From the NCBI RefSeq assembly GCF_001857945.1, contig NZ_CP017770.1:3162001-3226000 (forward strand): a stretch of 64,000 bases of DNA, written 5' to 3'. This document shows, piece by piece, positions 17,273 to 26,945 of this stretch (position 1 is its first letter; each line of letters opens with the position of its first letter). The notes under the pieces were generated by a model that was not told the origin of the DNA, ran no database searches, and saw only the letters and a list, made by a program, of their open reading frames with translations. Source of the stretch: Paenibacillus crassostreae (GTDB taxonomy: Bacteria; Bacillota; Bacilli; Paenibacillales; Paenibacillaceae). The position numbers and the translations under genes were made by a program.

Positions 17273-18878
17273 TGCGCAAATAAAGTTGATGGATGATCAG
17301 GTTGCTTTGTTAGCTACTCAAGGACAAATGAATTCTGTGGGTTTGTTCATAACAAATATAGGTAGTGAAGTTTGGTATGCTTATGATAGAGAGAATCCAA
17401 TTCTAGTAGGGTATCATTATAACGATGATCAAGGAGTTCTCAGAGAAGGTCTGAGAACAAAGTTACCTTACAATTTGGCTCCAGGTGATAGTGTATTACT
17501 CAAATGTAGTTTTATTCTAGAGACAAAAGCTAAAGATGTTATTTTACATTGGGATTTAGTGCATGAGAATAAATCGTGGTTTGAAGCATATGGATCTACG
17601 ATATTAACAGTCTCAGTAAACCTTAGTGATAAGTTTATTCAAGGAAATGTACTTCATGAAGATACTGCTATTATTTGTGAGAATATATCAAAAAGATTTA
17701 AAATGTATCCTAAAAATAGTTCCAAAATTAAAGAGTTTTTATCATTGGGTATAAAAAAGGGTCACCAAGACTTTTGGGCTCTTAAAAACTTGTCATTTGA
17801 AGTGAAAAAAGGTGAAACGTACGGTATCGTTGGATTTAATGGTTCTGGAAAAAGTACACTTCTTAGTATACTTGCTCAGACAAAACAACCAACGCAAGGT
17901 CAGTTCGAGGTCAATGGTAGAATTGCGGCATTGCTAGAGTTAGGTGCAGGATTCCATCCGGAATTAACAGGTCGACAAAATGTCATGTACAACAGTTATT
18001 TATATGGGATACCTAGTTATGAGATTGAAGACAAGATGGAGGACATTAAGGAATTTGCTAGTATTGGCGATTTTTTTGATAAACCAGTTAAAAGTTACTC
18101 AAGTGGGATGTATGTTAGACTGGCCTTTGCTTTAGCAATTCACGTTGATCCTGACGTACTGATTATAGATGAGGCGTTGGCTGTAGGGGACGAAGTGTTT
18201 CAACGGAAATGTTACTCGAAATTTGAGGAGTTTAAGGCCTTAGGGAAAACTATTATATTAGTGACACATGATTTGAATGCGGTTAGAGCATTGTGTGATC
18301 GCGTTGCAATTATTTATGATGGGAATTTAATATTTGAGGGTAATTCTAACGATGTAGTTAATTATTATCAAAAGATGTCTCTAACAGCAAATCTGCAGAT
18401 GTCCGATCAACTCACAACAGAAGTAAATGAAATTAGATATGGTAATGGAAAAGCAAGAATAGTTGAATATAAATTAACTGATGAATTAAAAAATGAATCT
18501 ACTGTATTTAAGACAGGAGAAAAAATTAACATTCATTTAAAGGCTGAAGTTTCGGACACTATTAATGTGCCAGTTGTAGGGGTTATTATTAAAACCATTA
18601 ATGGAATTGAGGTTTTTGGAACTAATACAAAGATACTGGGCTGTGAATCTACTACAGTAGTAAAAGGAAATATGATATGTAGCGAGATTTCACTTCCGAT
18701 GTACTTAAATGAGGGGACTTATTTTCTTACATTGGGTATTACAGATCAATCAAACGGAGAAACTGTAACCGTAGATCGTATGATTGATGTAACATTTATA
18801 AGAGTTGTATCGGAAACTAAGAGTATTGGATTAGTGAATTTAAATTTGGGGGGAGAGGCTAAAATCGATGTTAAATAA
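17259..18878 (+). CDS. wzt: Polysaccharide ABC transporter ATPase with N- and C-terminal sugar-binding-like domains
   Basis: 539 residues, longer than usual for Wzt. Residues 1-125 form a beta-sandwich domain (SVGLFITNIGSEVWYA, PGDSVLLKC, WFEAYGSTILTV) seen in other glycan enzymes but unusual ahead of an exporter ATPase. Residues about 140-370 are the ABC ATPase: Walker A GFNGSGKST, signature YSSGM, Walker B VLIIDEALAVGD, switch His in VTHD. Residues about 390-539 are a Wzt C-terminal carbohydrate-binding-type domain. In E. coli O8/O9a the C-domain reads the capped end of the chain before export. The gene starts 14 bp inside the preceding gene. Confidence 0.92.
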   Translation: MNQYDAQIKLMDDQVALLATQGQMNSVGLFITNIGSEVWYAYDRENPILVGYHYNDDQGVLREGLRTKLPYNLAPGDSVLLKCSFILETKAKDVILHWDLVHENKSWFEAYGSTILTVSVNLSDKFIQGNVLHEDTAIICENISKRFKMYPKNSSKIKEFLSLGIKKGHQDFWALKNLSFEVKKGETYGIVGFNGSGKSTLLSILAQTKQPTQGQFEVNGRIAALLELGAGFHPELTGRQNVMYNSYLYGIPSYEIEDKMEDIKEFASIGDFFDKPVKSYSSGMYVRLAFALAIHVDPDVLIIDEALAVGDEVFQRKCYSKFEEFKALGKTIILVTHDLNAVRALCDRVAIIYDGNLIFEGNSNDVVNYYQKMSLTANLQMSDQLTTEVNEIRYGNGKARIVEYKLTDELKNESTVFKTGEKINIHLKAEVSDTINVPVVGVIIKTINGIEVFGTNTKILGCESTTVVKGNMICSEISLPMYLNEGTYFLTLGITDQSNGETVTVDRMIDVTFIRVVSETKSIGLVNLNLGGEAKIDVK

Positions 18879-20700
18879 TATGATTTTAAATAAACCCAAA
18901 ATCTATATTTTTTGTTTTGGATTTAAAAGAGAAAGAGATATTGAGGCAATAAAGAAGGAAGCTAGAACGTACTATCAGTTTTATAAAAGTATTAGCCAGA
19001 GTTTGGAGTTTAAATTTATCTCGCTCGAGAATGAGTTGCTAGATAATGAGGAAATATATGATGCTGATAATGATGTATATTATTGGAGTTACAATTTTAA
19101 TGAGTTAATCCAACAACAATCTCCTACGATTGCTCATGTTTTTGTCGACAGTTTAGATGGATATTTCCTTTTCGAAAAAAATTATTCGAGTAAGTCTATT
19201 ATTACTTTTAATACAGTGACCGGTATTGATGCATTTCGTGAGTTCGATGAAGGCTATTTAGAGCATTTAAGACATGCTATTGACGTTGGGAACCTATATT
19301 TATTTGTAGAATCAAAGGTTGTTAAGGATGAATTTCTAAAGATGGGATTACAAACTTACTTAATGTATCCTCGCATTAAAGCGCTAAGGAATAGACCCGA
19401 GATGATTGAGAATAAACCTTTTACTATTGGATTTGCTTCAGCACCCTTATCAAAAAAAGATTGGGAGGGTCGTGGAATTCAGCTCCTAGTATCCCTGGCT
19501 GCTCAATTGAAGCACTATAAATTTAAAATTGCATGGAGAAATGAAGGGTATGACGACTTTATTGCGTTATTAAATGAGAATAATTTAACCAATTTCGAAG
19601 TCTATAACGGATATTTAGATATGAACGATTTTTATAAAGGTGTTGATGTCATGCTTGCTCCATATACAACACAGAAGAATAATCATTCATGTCCACTATC
19701 TATATTAGAATCAATTCTTCTAGGAATACCTGTAGCCGTAACGAACGTTGTTGGTTTGCAAGATGTCGTAGAACAATATAACTTTGGAGTAGTTTCCAAA
19801 TGTGAAGTTGGCGAATTGGCTGAGAAAGTCGGTATTTTAGAGAAAAACTATGATTTTTATAAAAAAAATGCAGAGGATTTAGGCTCGGAATTATTTGATA
19901 TAAACAAACTAGATAATAATAATTATCTTAAAATATATGATGAAGTCATATATCAGGTAGCAGCTCCAACTCTGAATGAATGGCGAAGCCAATTGAATGC
20001 TAATAATAAGTATTTGGTCATGAATCAGGATGGAATGGCGGAGTACTACAATGATTCTTTTATAGCAAATAATTATGATGAATCAAGGTTCTCAGAATTC
20101 CCGATGCGTACGTATGATCTTCTTGAGAGAAATGCTCTAAATATACTTACTGAGAAGCATTCTCCAAAAGGTATAGGAATGAATAACATTCTTGATATTG
20201 CCTCAGGTGAGGGCAGAATAATGCGTAGTTTATTGGAGTATGGACAAATAACAGCGGTTGAAAATTCTGCATTCATGATCTCTGTGTCTGTTAGAAAACT
20301 AAGTGATATAAACAAGGTCACTTATGTGAAAAATGATTTCTTCAGCTTTATAACGGATGAAAAATACGATATTATCTCTGTTTTTAGATTTATTAGACAC
20401 TTTAATTATTTAGACCGGATTATATTGTATCAGAAGATATACAAGCTATTGAACGATGATGGAATTATAATTGCAGACTTTCCGAACAAACAAGCCGAAA
20501 CACAGTTGCGATCAGTTTATCAATGGGGATCATTCAATGTATATGATGTATTTTGGAATGAATTTGAGATTATTAATGAACTTAATGATAATGGATTTCA
20601 GATACTTGACTCAATATCCGTTGGTGAATATTTGAATAAAGGAATAATGAATAATGATGAACTTCCTTTATCCAGAATTGTCTGTTTCGGTAAAAGATAG
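18868..20700 (+). CDS. Fused glycosyltransferase and SAM methyltransferase
   Basis: 610 residues. Residues about 170-330 are the C-terminal half of a GT4-like transferase (VDVMLAPYTT, SCPLSILESILLGIPVAVTN). Residues about 400-600 are a class I methyltransferase: the motif I loop ILDIASGEGRIMRSL, an acidic ribose ligand (AVENSAF), and IISVFRFIRHFNYLDR plus NDDGIIIADFPN. The protein probably adds a terminal sugar and methylates it, or methylates the end to stop growth. The start ATG 18868 overlaps the wzt stop; GGGGGGAGAGG precedes it. WsaE of Geobacillus stearothermophilus, a methylrhamnosyl transferase that ends the S-layer glycan, is a functional parallel. Confidence 0.85.
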   Translation: MLNNMILNKPKIYIFCFGFKRERDIEAIKKEARTYYQFYKSISQSLEFKFISLENELLDNEEIYDADNDVYYWSYNFNELIQQQSPTIAHVFVDSLDGYFLFEKNYSSKSIITFNTVTGIDAFREFDEGYLEHLRHAIDVGNLYLFVESKVVKDEFLKMGLQTYLMYPRIKALRNRPEMIENKPFTIGFASAPLSKKDWEGRGIQLLVSLAAQLKHYKFKIAWRNEGYDDFIALLNENNLTNFEVYNGYLDMNDFYKGVDVMLAPYTTQKNNHSCPLSILESILLGIPVAVTNVVGLQDVVEQYNFGVVSKCEVGELAEKVGILEKNYDFYKKNAEDLGSELFDINKLDNNNYLKIYDEVIYQVAAPTLNEWRSQLNANNKYLVMNQDGMAEYYNDSFIANNYDESRFSEFPMRTYDLLERNALNILTEKHSPKGIGMNNILDIASGEGRIMRSLLEYGQITAVENSAFMISVSVRKLSDINKVTYVKNDFFSFITDEKYDIISVFRFIRHFNYLDRIILYQKIYKLLNDDGIIIADFPNKQAETQLRSVYQWGSFNVYDVFWNEFEIINELNDNGFQILDSISVGEYLNKGIMNNDELPLSRIVCFGKR

Positions 20701-20711
20701 GTGGTATTAAC

Positions 20712-21755
20712 ATGAAGAAGAAAATTGCTATTTGCCACGCTCAGGTTCCTTTTGTTAAAGGAGGTGCTGAGTTATTAGTTACTTCATTAAGTACGGAGTT
20801 GCTTCGTAGAGACTTTAATGTTGATATTGTTCAGCTGCCGTTCAAGTGGTATCCAAACGAACAACTGATTCAAAGTATGATGAACTGGAAGTTCATTGAT
20901 CTTTCGGAAAGTAATGGAGAAAAGATCGATCTTGTTATAGGGACTAAATTTCCTTCTTACGGTGTAAATCACAATAACAAAGTTACTTGGTTGGTTCATC
21001 AATTCAGACAAATATATGACTTGCAGGGGACGAAATATAGTCAGTACGACTTTTCTCCAGAAAGCCTATCAATTAAAGAATTAGTTAGTCGATATGATAA
21101 CAACAGTTTAAGTGATTCAAAGGAAATTTTTACTATAGCTCAAAATACCACTGACCGATTAGAAAGATTTAATCATATTAAGTCGGAGGTGTTATATCAT
21201 CCTCCTAAACATGTTGGGCTTTACTTTAATAATAGTTTTGATAATTATATATTGTCAGTAGGTAGACTTGATAAATTAAAAAGAATAGACATATTGATAG
21301 AATCGTTAAAACAAACAGATTCTAGTATTAAATGTATTATAGCAGGACAAGGACCAGAACGAGAAAATCTTGAGCGATTGGTATCAAAGTTAGGATTAAA
21401 TGATAGAGTGAAGTTCCTTGGATTTGTTGAAGATAAACAATTGCTTAAGTTATATGCCGATTGTTTAGCAGTTTACTTCGCACCGTATGATGAGGACTAT
21501 GGATATGTTACTCTGGAGGCTTTCTTATCAGCAAAACCAATAATTACATTGAACGATTCAGGTGGAGTATTAGAATTTGTGAAGGATGAGATTAACGGTT
21601 TTGTGTTAACAAATACGAATGAGATCTCTTCCAAAATAGATTACTTATATCGGAACAAACAAGTGGCTAAAGAGTTTGGAGTAATGGGTTATGAATCTGT
21701 TAAACATATTACGTGGGATCACGTGATAGATCGATTAACGGAGACAATAAGATAG
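20712..21755 (+). CDS. Glycosyltransferase, GT4 family
   Basis: 347 residues, GT-B fold. N-terminal glycine loop PFVKGGAELLVTSL (residues 11-24), linker SVGRLDKLKRIDILIESL (about 178-195), and C-terminal donor site APYDEDYGYVTLEAFLSAKP (E-x7-E type). Retaining enzyme that adds one sugar, probably mannose- or rhamnose-type, to the cytoplasmic lipid-linked chain. It follows the fused transferase by 11 bp and precedes another GT4 gene by 10 bp, all in one transcription unit. Donor and acceptor cannot be told from the sequence. Confidence 0.9.
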   Translation: MKKKIAICHAQVPFVKGGAELLVTSLSTELLRRDFNVDIVQLPFKWYPNEQLIQSMMNWKFIDLSESNGEKIDLVIGTKFPSYGVNHNNKVTWLVHQFRQIYDLQGTKYSQYDFSPESLSIKELVSRYDNNSLSDSKEIFTIAQNTTDRLERFNHIKSEVLYHPPKHVGLYFNNSFDNYILSVGRLDKLKRIDILIESLKQTDSSIKCIIAGQGPERENLERLVSKLGLNDRVKFLGFVEDKQLLKLYADCLAVYFAPYDEDYGYVTLEAFLSAKPIITLNDSGGVLEFVKDEINGFVLTNTNEISSKIDYLYRNKQVAKEFGVMGYESVKHITWDHVIDRLTETIR

Positions 21756-21765
21756 GAGAAATAAA

Positions 21766-23127
21766 ATGAAAAAGATTGCATATTTTTCACCATTAAATCC
21801 GATTCGTTCAGGAATATCTGATTATAGTGAAGATTTGCTACCCGAGTTGGCTAAATCTTTTGAAATAGATGTATATGTCGGAAATGGATTTCAAATTCAG
21901 AATAGTGAAATTAAAGAGTGTTTTTCTATAAGGGAGTATGCTGAGTTTTCTAAAAGATACAATGAGAAGCATTATGACGCAATAATTTATCATATGGGAA
22001 ACAACTATTCTGCTCACGATGAAATATATGAATTTATTCTAAAATATCCTGGCATTGTAGTTTTACATGACTACTCTCTACATCACTTTTTTGCTGCTAA
22101 GACGTTAGAATGTGGAGATCTAACAGCATATAGAGAAGAAATGTTGTATTGCCATGGATCAAATGGGATTAATGAAGTGAACCGCTTTGTGAATGGTGAG
22201 ATTTCACCAATATGGGAAAGTAATTCCCTGAAATATCCTCTGAATTTAAGGATACTAGATCACTCAGCAGGTGTAATCGTACACTCTCAATTTGCAAAAA
22301 TGCTATTGCAAGAGCAAGCCAGTTATGTCCCTATTGAGGTTGTTCCAATTCCAGCACCTCATATTAGCGAATTTAATGGCATTGAAGTTGAAAAGGGAAA
22401 AGCGAGAAACGAATTAAATATTGATGAAGATGATTTTGTGATCAGTACATTAGGCTATGCCAATCCCACGAAGAGAATAGACAAAGTTATCGAGGCTATG
22501 TCTATAATTAAGTCAAAGAACATGATAAGTAATATTAAGCTATATATAGTGGGTGAGATAGCACCATCTTATCCTATTGATGAACTTATACGTAAATACA
22601 AATTGACAGACCAGGTTATCTGTACGGGGTTTGTTACTTTAGAAGAATTCGATACATATATAGCAGCTTCTGATATGTGTATCAATCTAAGGTATCCCAC
22701 TCAGGGGGAAAATTCCGCGAGTTTACTCAAAATTATGGGTCACGGCAAACCTGTTATAACGACCCACATAGGTTCATTTGCTGAATTTCCTGAGGATGTC
22801 GTGTATAAGGCTAGGTATGATAAGTATGAAGTTGATGATATTGTTAAACATATTTGTGAAATTTATAATTCTAACAGAGAAATACTAACAAGGAAAATAT
22901 TAGATTATACAAATAGGAATAATACTTTATCAATTTGCCAGATGGGATATTTAAAATTTATAGATAATATTATTAGTGGTGAAGAAGTGAATTTAATGTT
23001 AGGACTAAGAGAATATACTAATAAGTATATGAATCTATTGTCATCAAATTTAAGCGCTAAAGACTTTGAACCTATTATGGTTAGTAACATTAGTCATATG
23101 TGTAATGCATTTAATAAATTTCAGTAA
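21766..23127 (+). CDS. Glycosyltransferase, GT4 family
   Basis: 453 residues. The start KIAYFSPLNPIRSGISDYSEDLL carries the serine-glycine loop of the GT4 subgroup found in rhamnan and mannan operons; VVLHDYSLHHFF is the conserved H-D-x-x-L-H segment. The C-terminal lobe has STLGYANPTKRIDKVIEAM and GENSASLLKIMGHGKPVITT. About 60 extra residues at the C-terminus are helical. GGAGAAATAAA precedes the ATG. Likely another chain-extending transferase at the inner membrane face; donor unknown. Confidence 0.9.
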   Translation: MKKIAYFSPLNPIRSGISDYSEDLLPELAKSFEIDVYVGNGFQIQNSEIKECFSIREYAEFSKRYNEKHYDAIIYHMGNNYSAHDEIYEFILKYPGIVVLHDYSLHHFFAAKTLECGDLTAYREEMLYCHGSNGINEVNRFVNGEISPIWESNSLKYPLNLRILDHSAGVIVHSQFAKMLLQEQASYVPIEVVPIPAPHISEFNGIEVEKGKARNELNIDEDDFVISTLGYANPTKRIDKVIEAMSIIKSKNMISNIKLYIVGEIAPSYPIDELIRKYKLTDQVICTGFVTLEEFDTYIAASDMCINLRYPTQGENSASLLKIMGHGKPVITTHIGSFAEFPEDVVYKARYDKYEVDDIVKHICEIYNSNREILTRKILDYTNRNNTLSICQMGYLKFIDNIISGEEVNLMLGLREYTNKYMNLLSSNLSAKDFEPIMVSNISHMCNAFNKFQ

Positions 23128-23213
23128 AAAATGGACTGGATTACAAAAGGTTTAAATGATTAGATTGATGAATGAGCAATACAAGTATTTTACTATGAGG
23201 GGTGATATTCGAT

Positions 23214-25913
23214 ATGTTATCAAAAAAAAAAGGGTACTTTGTAGTATTTTCATATTTTGTTATTCCATTTATATTTTATTTTAATTTCCTCGGATCAAGT
23301 GGATATTGGGCGCCTGGAGATGGTTACGTTTCTTATGCTCCGATAAGGTATCTACTCGCTGAGTCTATTTCCAATTGGAAATTACCTTTGTGGAATAGCT
23401 ATATCAATTTAGGAACGCCATTTCATGCAGATACTCAAAATGCAATTTTTTATTTTCCTAACCTTTTATTTTATTTAATATTCCCTTTTAAATTCGCCTT
23501 TAATTATATGTTTTTATTTCATTTAACATTAGCAGGTCTGTTTACCTATTTGTATCTGAAAAAAATTAATTTAGATTGGAAAGCTGCTTACATTGGTGGA
23601 ATTGTCTTCATGTTTTCTGGAGTTATTAATGCTAAGCTAGGTCATGTAACCGTGATGAATTCTATTGTATGGTTGCCGCTGATTTTGTACTTTTATGAGT
23701 GTTTGCTACAATCCAAAAAGAAAGTCTTTATTGTACTAATGAGTTTATCATACTCAATGCAGATATTTGCCGGATTTCCACAAATAGCACTATATACAGC
23801 AATTATTTTACTGATTTATTTTATTGTTTCAATTAAAAAATATAAGACTATCAAGAATTGGTTCATTGATAAACTTCATTTTTCTATTATCACAATTGGA
23901 GTTACTGCGATTCAACTTATTCCATTGCTAGTGCTAGCAATTTACTCTGGTCGTACGAAAATAGATTATGAATACTTCTCCAGCTATTCTTTGGAGTTCA
24001 CTTCACTGACAACACTTTTTTTTCCTAATATATTTGGTGTTCATATTCCTAATAGTCCACTAAGCCTATATAATTATAATTATTTTGGACCGGGAAATTT
24101 AACTGAGTTTGCATTGTATATTGGAATTATCCCTTTGATATTTGCTGTATTAGTATGTATTAAGCAATATAAACAAGACTATTATGTGAAGACTTGGATC
24201 ATTATTAGTATTATTGTACTAATACTTGCCTTGGGTTCATCAATTCCAGTTTTAAATAAAATAATGTTTCACGTTCCTCTTTATAACTCGTTTAGAGTTT
24301 CTGCAAGATTCCTTTTCGGGTTCAGTTTTGGAATAACTGTTTTATTTGCCAAACAAGTTGATATCCTTATAAGAAACAAAGGCCTCAATACACCAACGTA
24401 TAGAATGACGGCAAAGTTAGTAGGAATTACGTTGTTGATATCTATTGCTTGTATTTCTATTATTCATAAGCTTCTAGGTGTTATTTCCAATAATTCGTTA
24501 GGACAAAATCTTATTATAAAAGGGCATACACTTGAACAGCTACTTTATATAACTTCATATAAAAATCCAGCTGTAATAATACCACTTGTTATAATGCTTA
24601 TGTCATTGATAGTCTTTGTTTTACTCAAAAAGATTACTAGGCTCGAAAGTAAGTACATGTTGTTATTTTTAACTTTGTTTCTATTACTAGATCTACATTC
24701 GTTTTCATTTTATCATGAAAATATTTTTACAAAAGATAGCTCGATAAATTCCCTTGCTGAATCAGCTAAAGAAAAATCGGACAATAACGAACGTATTTGG
24801 CCAGTGATTAATGAGCGTGCGGATATGTCTGATATTGGAATAGGGCCAAATAGAAATATAATCAATGAACTAAATTTACTAAATGGTTTTACGACATTCT
24901 TACCACAAGAGTATATTGATATTACAAAATTCAATGAGCGAGGAATGAATAATAGTTATTCGGAATTATTGAGAAATAACGAATTAATTTCAAGCTTAAA
25001 TACAAAGTTAATTATAGTACCCGATCAGTTGAATGCTGAGATAGACAATATTAACTCAACAAATTATTCTGAAAAGTCAACTGTATTTGAATCTAAGGAA
25101 ATTAAATTACCCTCTTCATTAGGTGTAGGGATTCCTTCAATATTACAGGAAGAACTTACTCTGGAACCTAACACTATGTATCGATTATCTATTGATTTTA
25201 AAACTCCTCCTAAAGAGTTAGTATATGTAGATTTGTATGGAGAAAATTATGACAATGATAGTCAGCAAATGAATGTTAATATTAATGGTAAGATTAAATT
25301 TTCCAAAAATATATATTCTGGTTCTGATCTTCCAGAGAAAGTTTACTATCGTATATTTTCTTTCTCGAAAGATAGTATTGATATAGATAGTTGGAAACTC
25401 GAAAAATATAGTGTGAACAATGAGGTGAATTTAATTTATAAAAAGGAGACTTCAAACGCCGGATATTCGATATATGAAAATTTGAAAGTTCTCCCTAAAA
25501 TTTACTCGTTGTCTGAAACCTTAGAAAGTGACAAGGATTACTCGAACATATTTGATCTTGACCTCCATAAAATTAGTATTGTGAATGATTTAAATGCTAA
25601 TAAGTATTCTTTGGCTGAAATAAAGGATGTCAAATATAATGCGGGTTTTGCGTCAGCAAAGGTTTCTTCTGAAGGCCAAGCCTTTGTTGTTTTCTCTGAA
25701 AGTTTTTTTCCGGGTTGGAATGCTTATGTTGATGGAAAGAAAACAAAGGTATACAAAGTAAATGGTCTAACTCAAGGGATAATAGTTCCTGCAGGAGAGT
25801 ATAATGTTGAATTTCGCTATCAGCCATTAAGCTTGTATATTGGATTATTATTATTCGCAGTTACAATTCTATATGTAATTATATTATTAAGAAAAAAAAG
25901 AAAGATTACATGA
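23214..25913 (+). CDS. YfhO-family membrane protein (GT-C-like)
   Basis: About 899 residues. The first 450 or so carry about a dozen membrane spans with the YfhO signature in the first outer loop (SGYWAPGDGYVSYAPIRYL, with an Asp expected to be catalytic). A large outer domain follows (about 500-860, ending SESFFPGWNAYVDGKK) and then one last span with a basic tail. In Bacillus and Listeria, YfhO-type GT-C proteins transfer a sugar from undecaprenyl phosphate to a wall polymer outside the cell, working with a CsbB-like transferase and a GtcA-like flippase. Both partner types are encoded at 30427 and 31313. GAGGGGTG lies about 10 bases before ATG 23214; GTG 23202 overlaps that site. Confidence 0.85.
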   Translation: MLSKKKGYFVVFSYFVIPFIFYFNFLGSSGYWAPGDGYVSYAPIRYLLAESISNWKLPLWNSYINLGTPFHADTQNAIFYFPNLLFYLIFPFKFAFNYMFLFHLTLAGLFTYLYLKKINLDWKAAYIGGIVFMFSGVINAKLGHVTVMNSIVWLPLILYFYECLLQSKKKVFIVLMSLSYSMQIFAGFPQIALYTAIILLIYFIVSIKKYKTIKNWFIDKLHFSIITIGVTAIQLIPLLVLAIYSGRTKIDYEYFSSYSLEFTSLTTLFFPNIFGVHIPNSPLSLYNYNYFGPGNLTEFALYIGIIPLIFAVLVCIKQYKQDYYVKTWIIISIIVLILALGSSIPVLNKIMFHVPLYNSFRVSARFLFGFSFGITVLFAKQVDILIRNKGLNTPTYRMTAKLVGITLLISIACISIIHKLLGVISNNSLGQNLIIKGHTLEQLLYITSYKNPAVIIPLVIMLMSLIVFVLLKKITRLESKYMLLFLTLFLLLDLHSFSFYHENIFTKDSSINSLAESAKEKSDNNERIWPVINERADMSDIGIGPNRNIINELNLLNGFTTFLPQEYIDITKFNERGMNNSYSELLRNNELISSLNTKLIIVPDQLNAEIDNINSTNYSEKSTVFESKEIKLPSSLGVGIPSILQEELTLEPNTMYRLSIDFKTPPKELVYVDLYGENYDNDSQQMNVNINGKIKFSKNIYSGSDLPEKVYYRIFSFSKDSIDIDSWKLEKYSVNNEVNLIYKKETSNAGYSIYENLKVLPKIYSLSETLESDKDYSNIFDLDLHKISIVNDLNANKYSLAEIKDVKYNAGFASAKVSSEGQAFVVFSESFFPGWNAYVDGKKTKVYKVNGLTQGIIVPAGEYNVEFRYQPLSLYIGLLLFAVTILYVIILLRKKRKIT

Positions 25914-25965
25914 TGATGTTGTCTTGTCGGTAAATTAACTTAGGTCTATTATATCTGCAACATTC

Positions 25966-25993
25966 TTGAAAAGCATTGTGTTGTAGATACAAT
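25966..25993 (+). promoter_or_regulatory. Predicted sigma-A promoter before rmlA
   Basis: TTGAAA, 16 bases, TACAAT, in the 126-bp gap after the YfhO-type gene. It would start a sub-operon running from rmlA through gtcA. Confidence 0.55.
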
Positions 25994-26039
25994 AGGGAAC
26001 TTATTTCCGAACATAATATTAATGAAATGGGTGAATGTA

Positions 26040-26903
26040 ATGAAAGGAATAATATTAGCAGGAGGGAGCGGTTCAAGGCTCTACCCTCTGACCAAAGCAG
26101 TCTCTAAGCAACTATTACCTGTATATGATAAACCAATGATCTACTATCCTTTATCTGTTCTTATGTTGGCAGGTATTAAGGAAATCTTAATTATATCTAC
26201 TCCAGATGATACACCGAGGTTCGAACAATTACTTGGAGATGGATCTGATCTTGGGATTTCAATTAAATATGCTGTTCAGCCAACTCCTGATGGGTTGGCT
26301 CAAGCATTTATAATTGGAGAAAAATTTATTGGGCAGGATCGTGTCGTACTAGTATTGGGAGATAATATTTTTTATGGTCAAGGTTTTTCGGAAATGTTGA
26401 TGAAATCAGTAAAAAAAGAAAATGGTGCTACTATTTTCGGCTATAAAGTTAAGGATCCTGCTAGATTTGGTGTTGTAGAATTTGATGATAACTTTCATGC
26501 TTTATCGATTGAAGAAAAGCCGAATCACCCTAAATCTCAGTATGCTGTGACAGGATTATATTTTTACGATAATGAAGTTGTTCAAATTGCTAAATCAATC
26601 AAGCCTTCAGAACGTGGAGAACTTGAAATTACAGACATTAATAATGCCTATTTAAGAAAAGGGGAACTGTCAGTAGAAATACTCGGAAGGGGATTTGCCT
26701 GGCTAGATACAGGCACTCATGAATCATTGCTACAAGCATCTCATTTTATTGAGACTATTGAAAAAAGACAAGGATATAAAGTTGCCTGCTTAGAAGAGAT
26801 TGCATATACAATGGGATATATATCTAAGGATCAAATAATTAAGTTAGGAAATAGTATGTTGAAAAATGAATATGGAAAATATCTAATTGATTTAGTAAAC
26901 TAA
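26040..26903 (+). CDS. rmlA: Glucose-1-phosphate thymidylyltransferase
   Basis: 287 residues, typical of RmlA/RfbA. It starts [20 protein letters not shown] with the G-x-G-x-R-L-x-P-x-T nucleotide loop; [26 protein letters not shown] and [13 protein letters not shown] are all diagnostic for the thymidylyl enzyme. It forms dTDP-glucose, the precursor of both dTDP-L-rhamnose (with rmlBCD further on) and the 3-acetamido-sugar made by the fdt-like genes. I chose ATG 26040 (GGGTGA 5 bases upstream) over ATG 26022. It is the only rmlA in the window, so the two pathways seem to share it. Confidence 0.95.
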   Translation: MKGIILAGGSGSRLYPLTKAVSKQLLPVYDKPMIYYPLSVLMLAGIKEILIISTPDDTPRFEQLLGDGSDLGISIKYAVQPTPDGLAQAFIIGEKFIGQDRVVLVLGDNIFYGQGFSEMLMKSVKKENGATIFGYKVKDPARFGVVEFDDNFHALSIEEKPNHPKSQYAVTGLYFYDNEVVQIAKSIKPSERGELEITDINNAYLRKGELSVEILGRGFAWLDTGTHESLLQASHFIETIEKRQGYKVACLEEIAYTMGYISKDQIIKLGNSMLKNEYGKYLIDLVN

Positions 26904-26945
26904 AAGTAACTTTATATTATGTTGATTTCCATTAGGGGGATAAAT

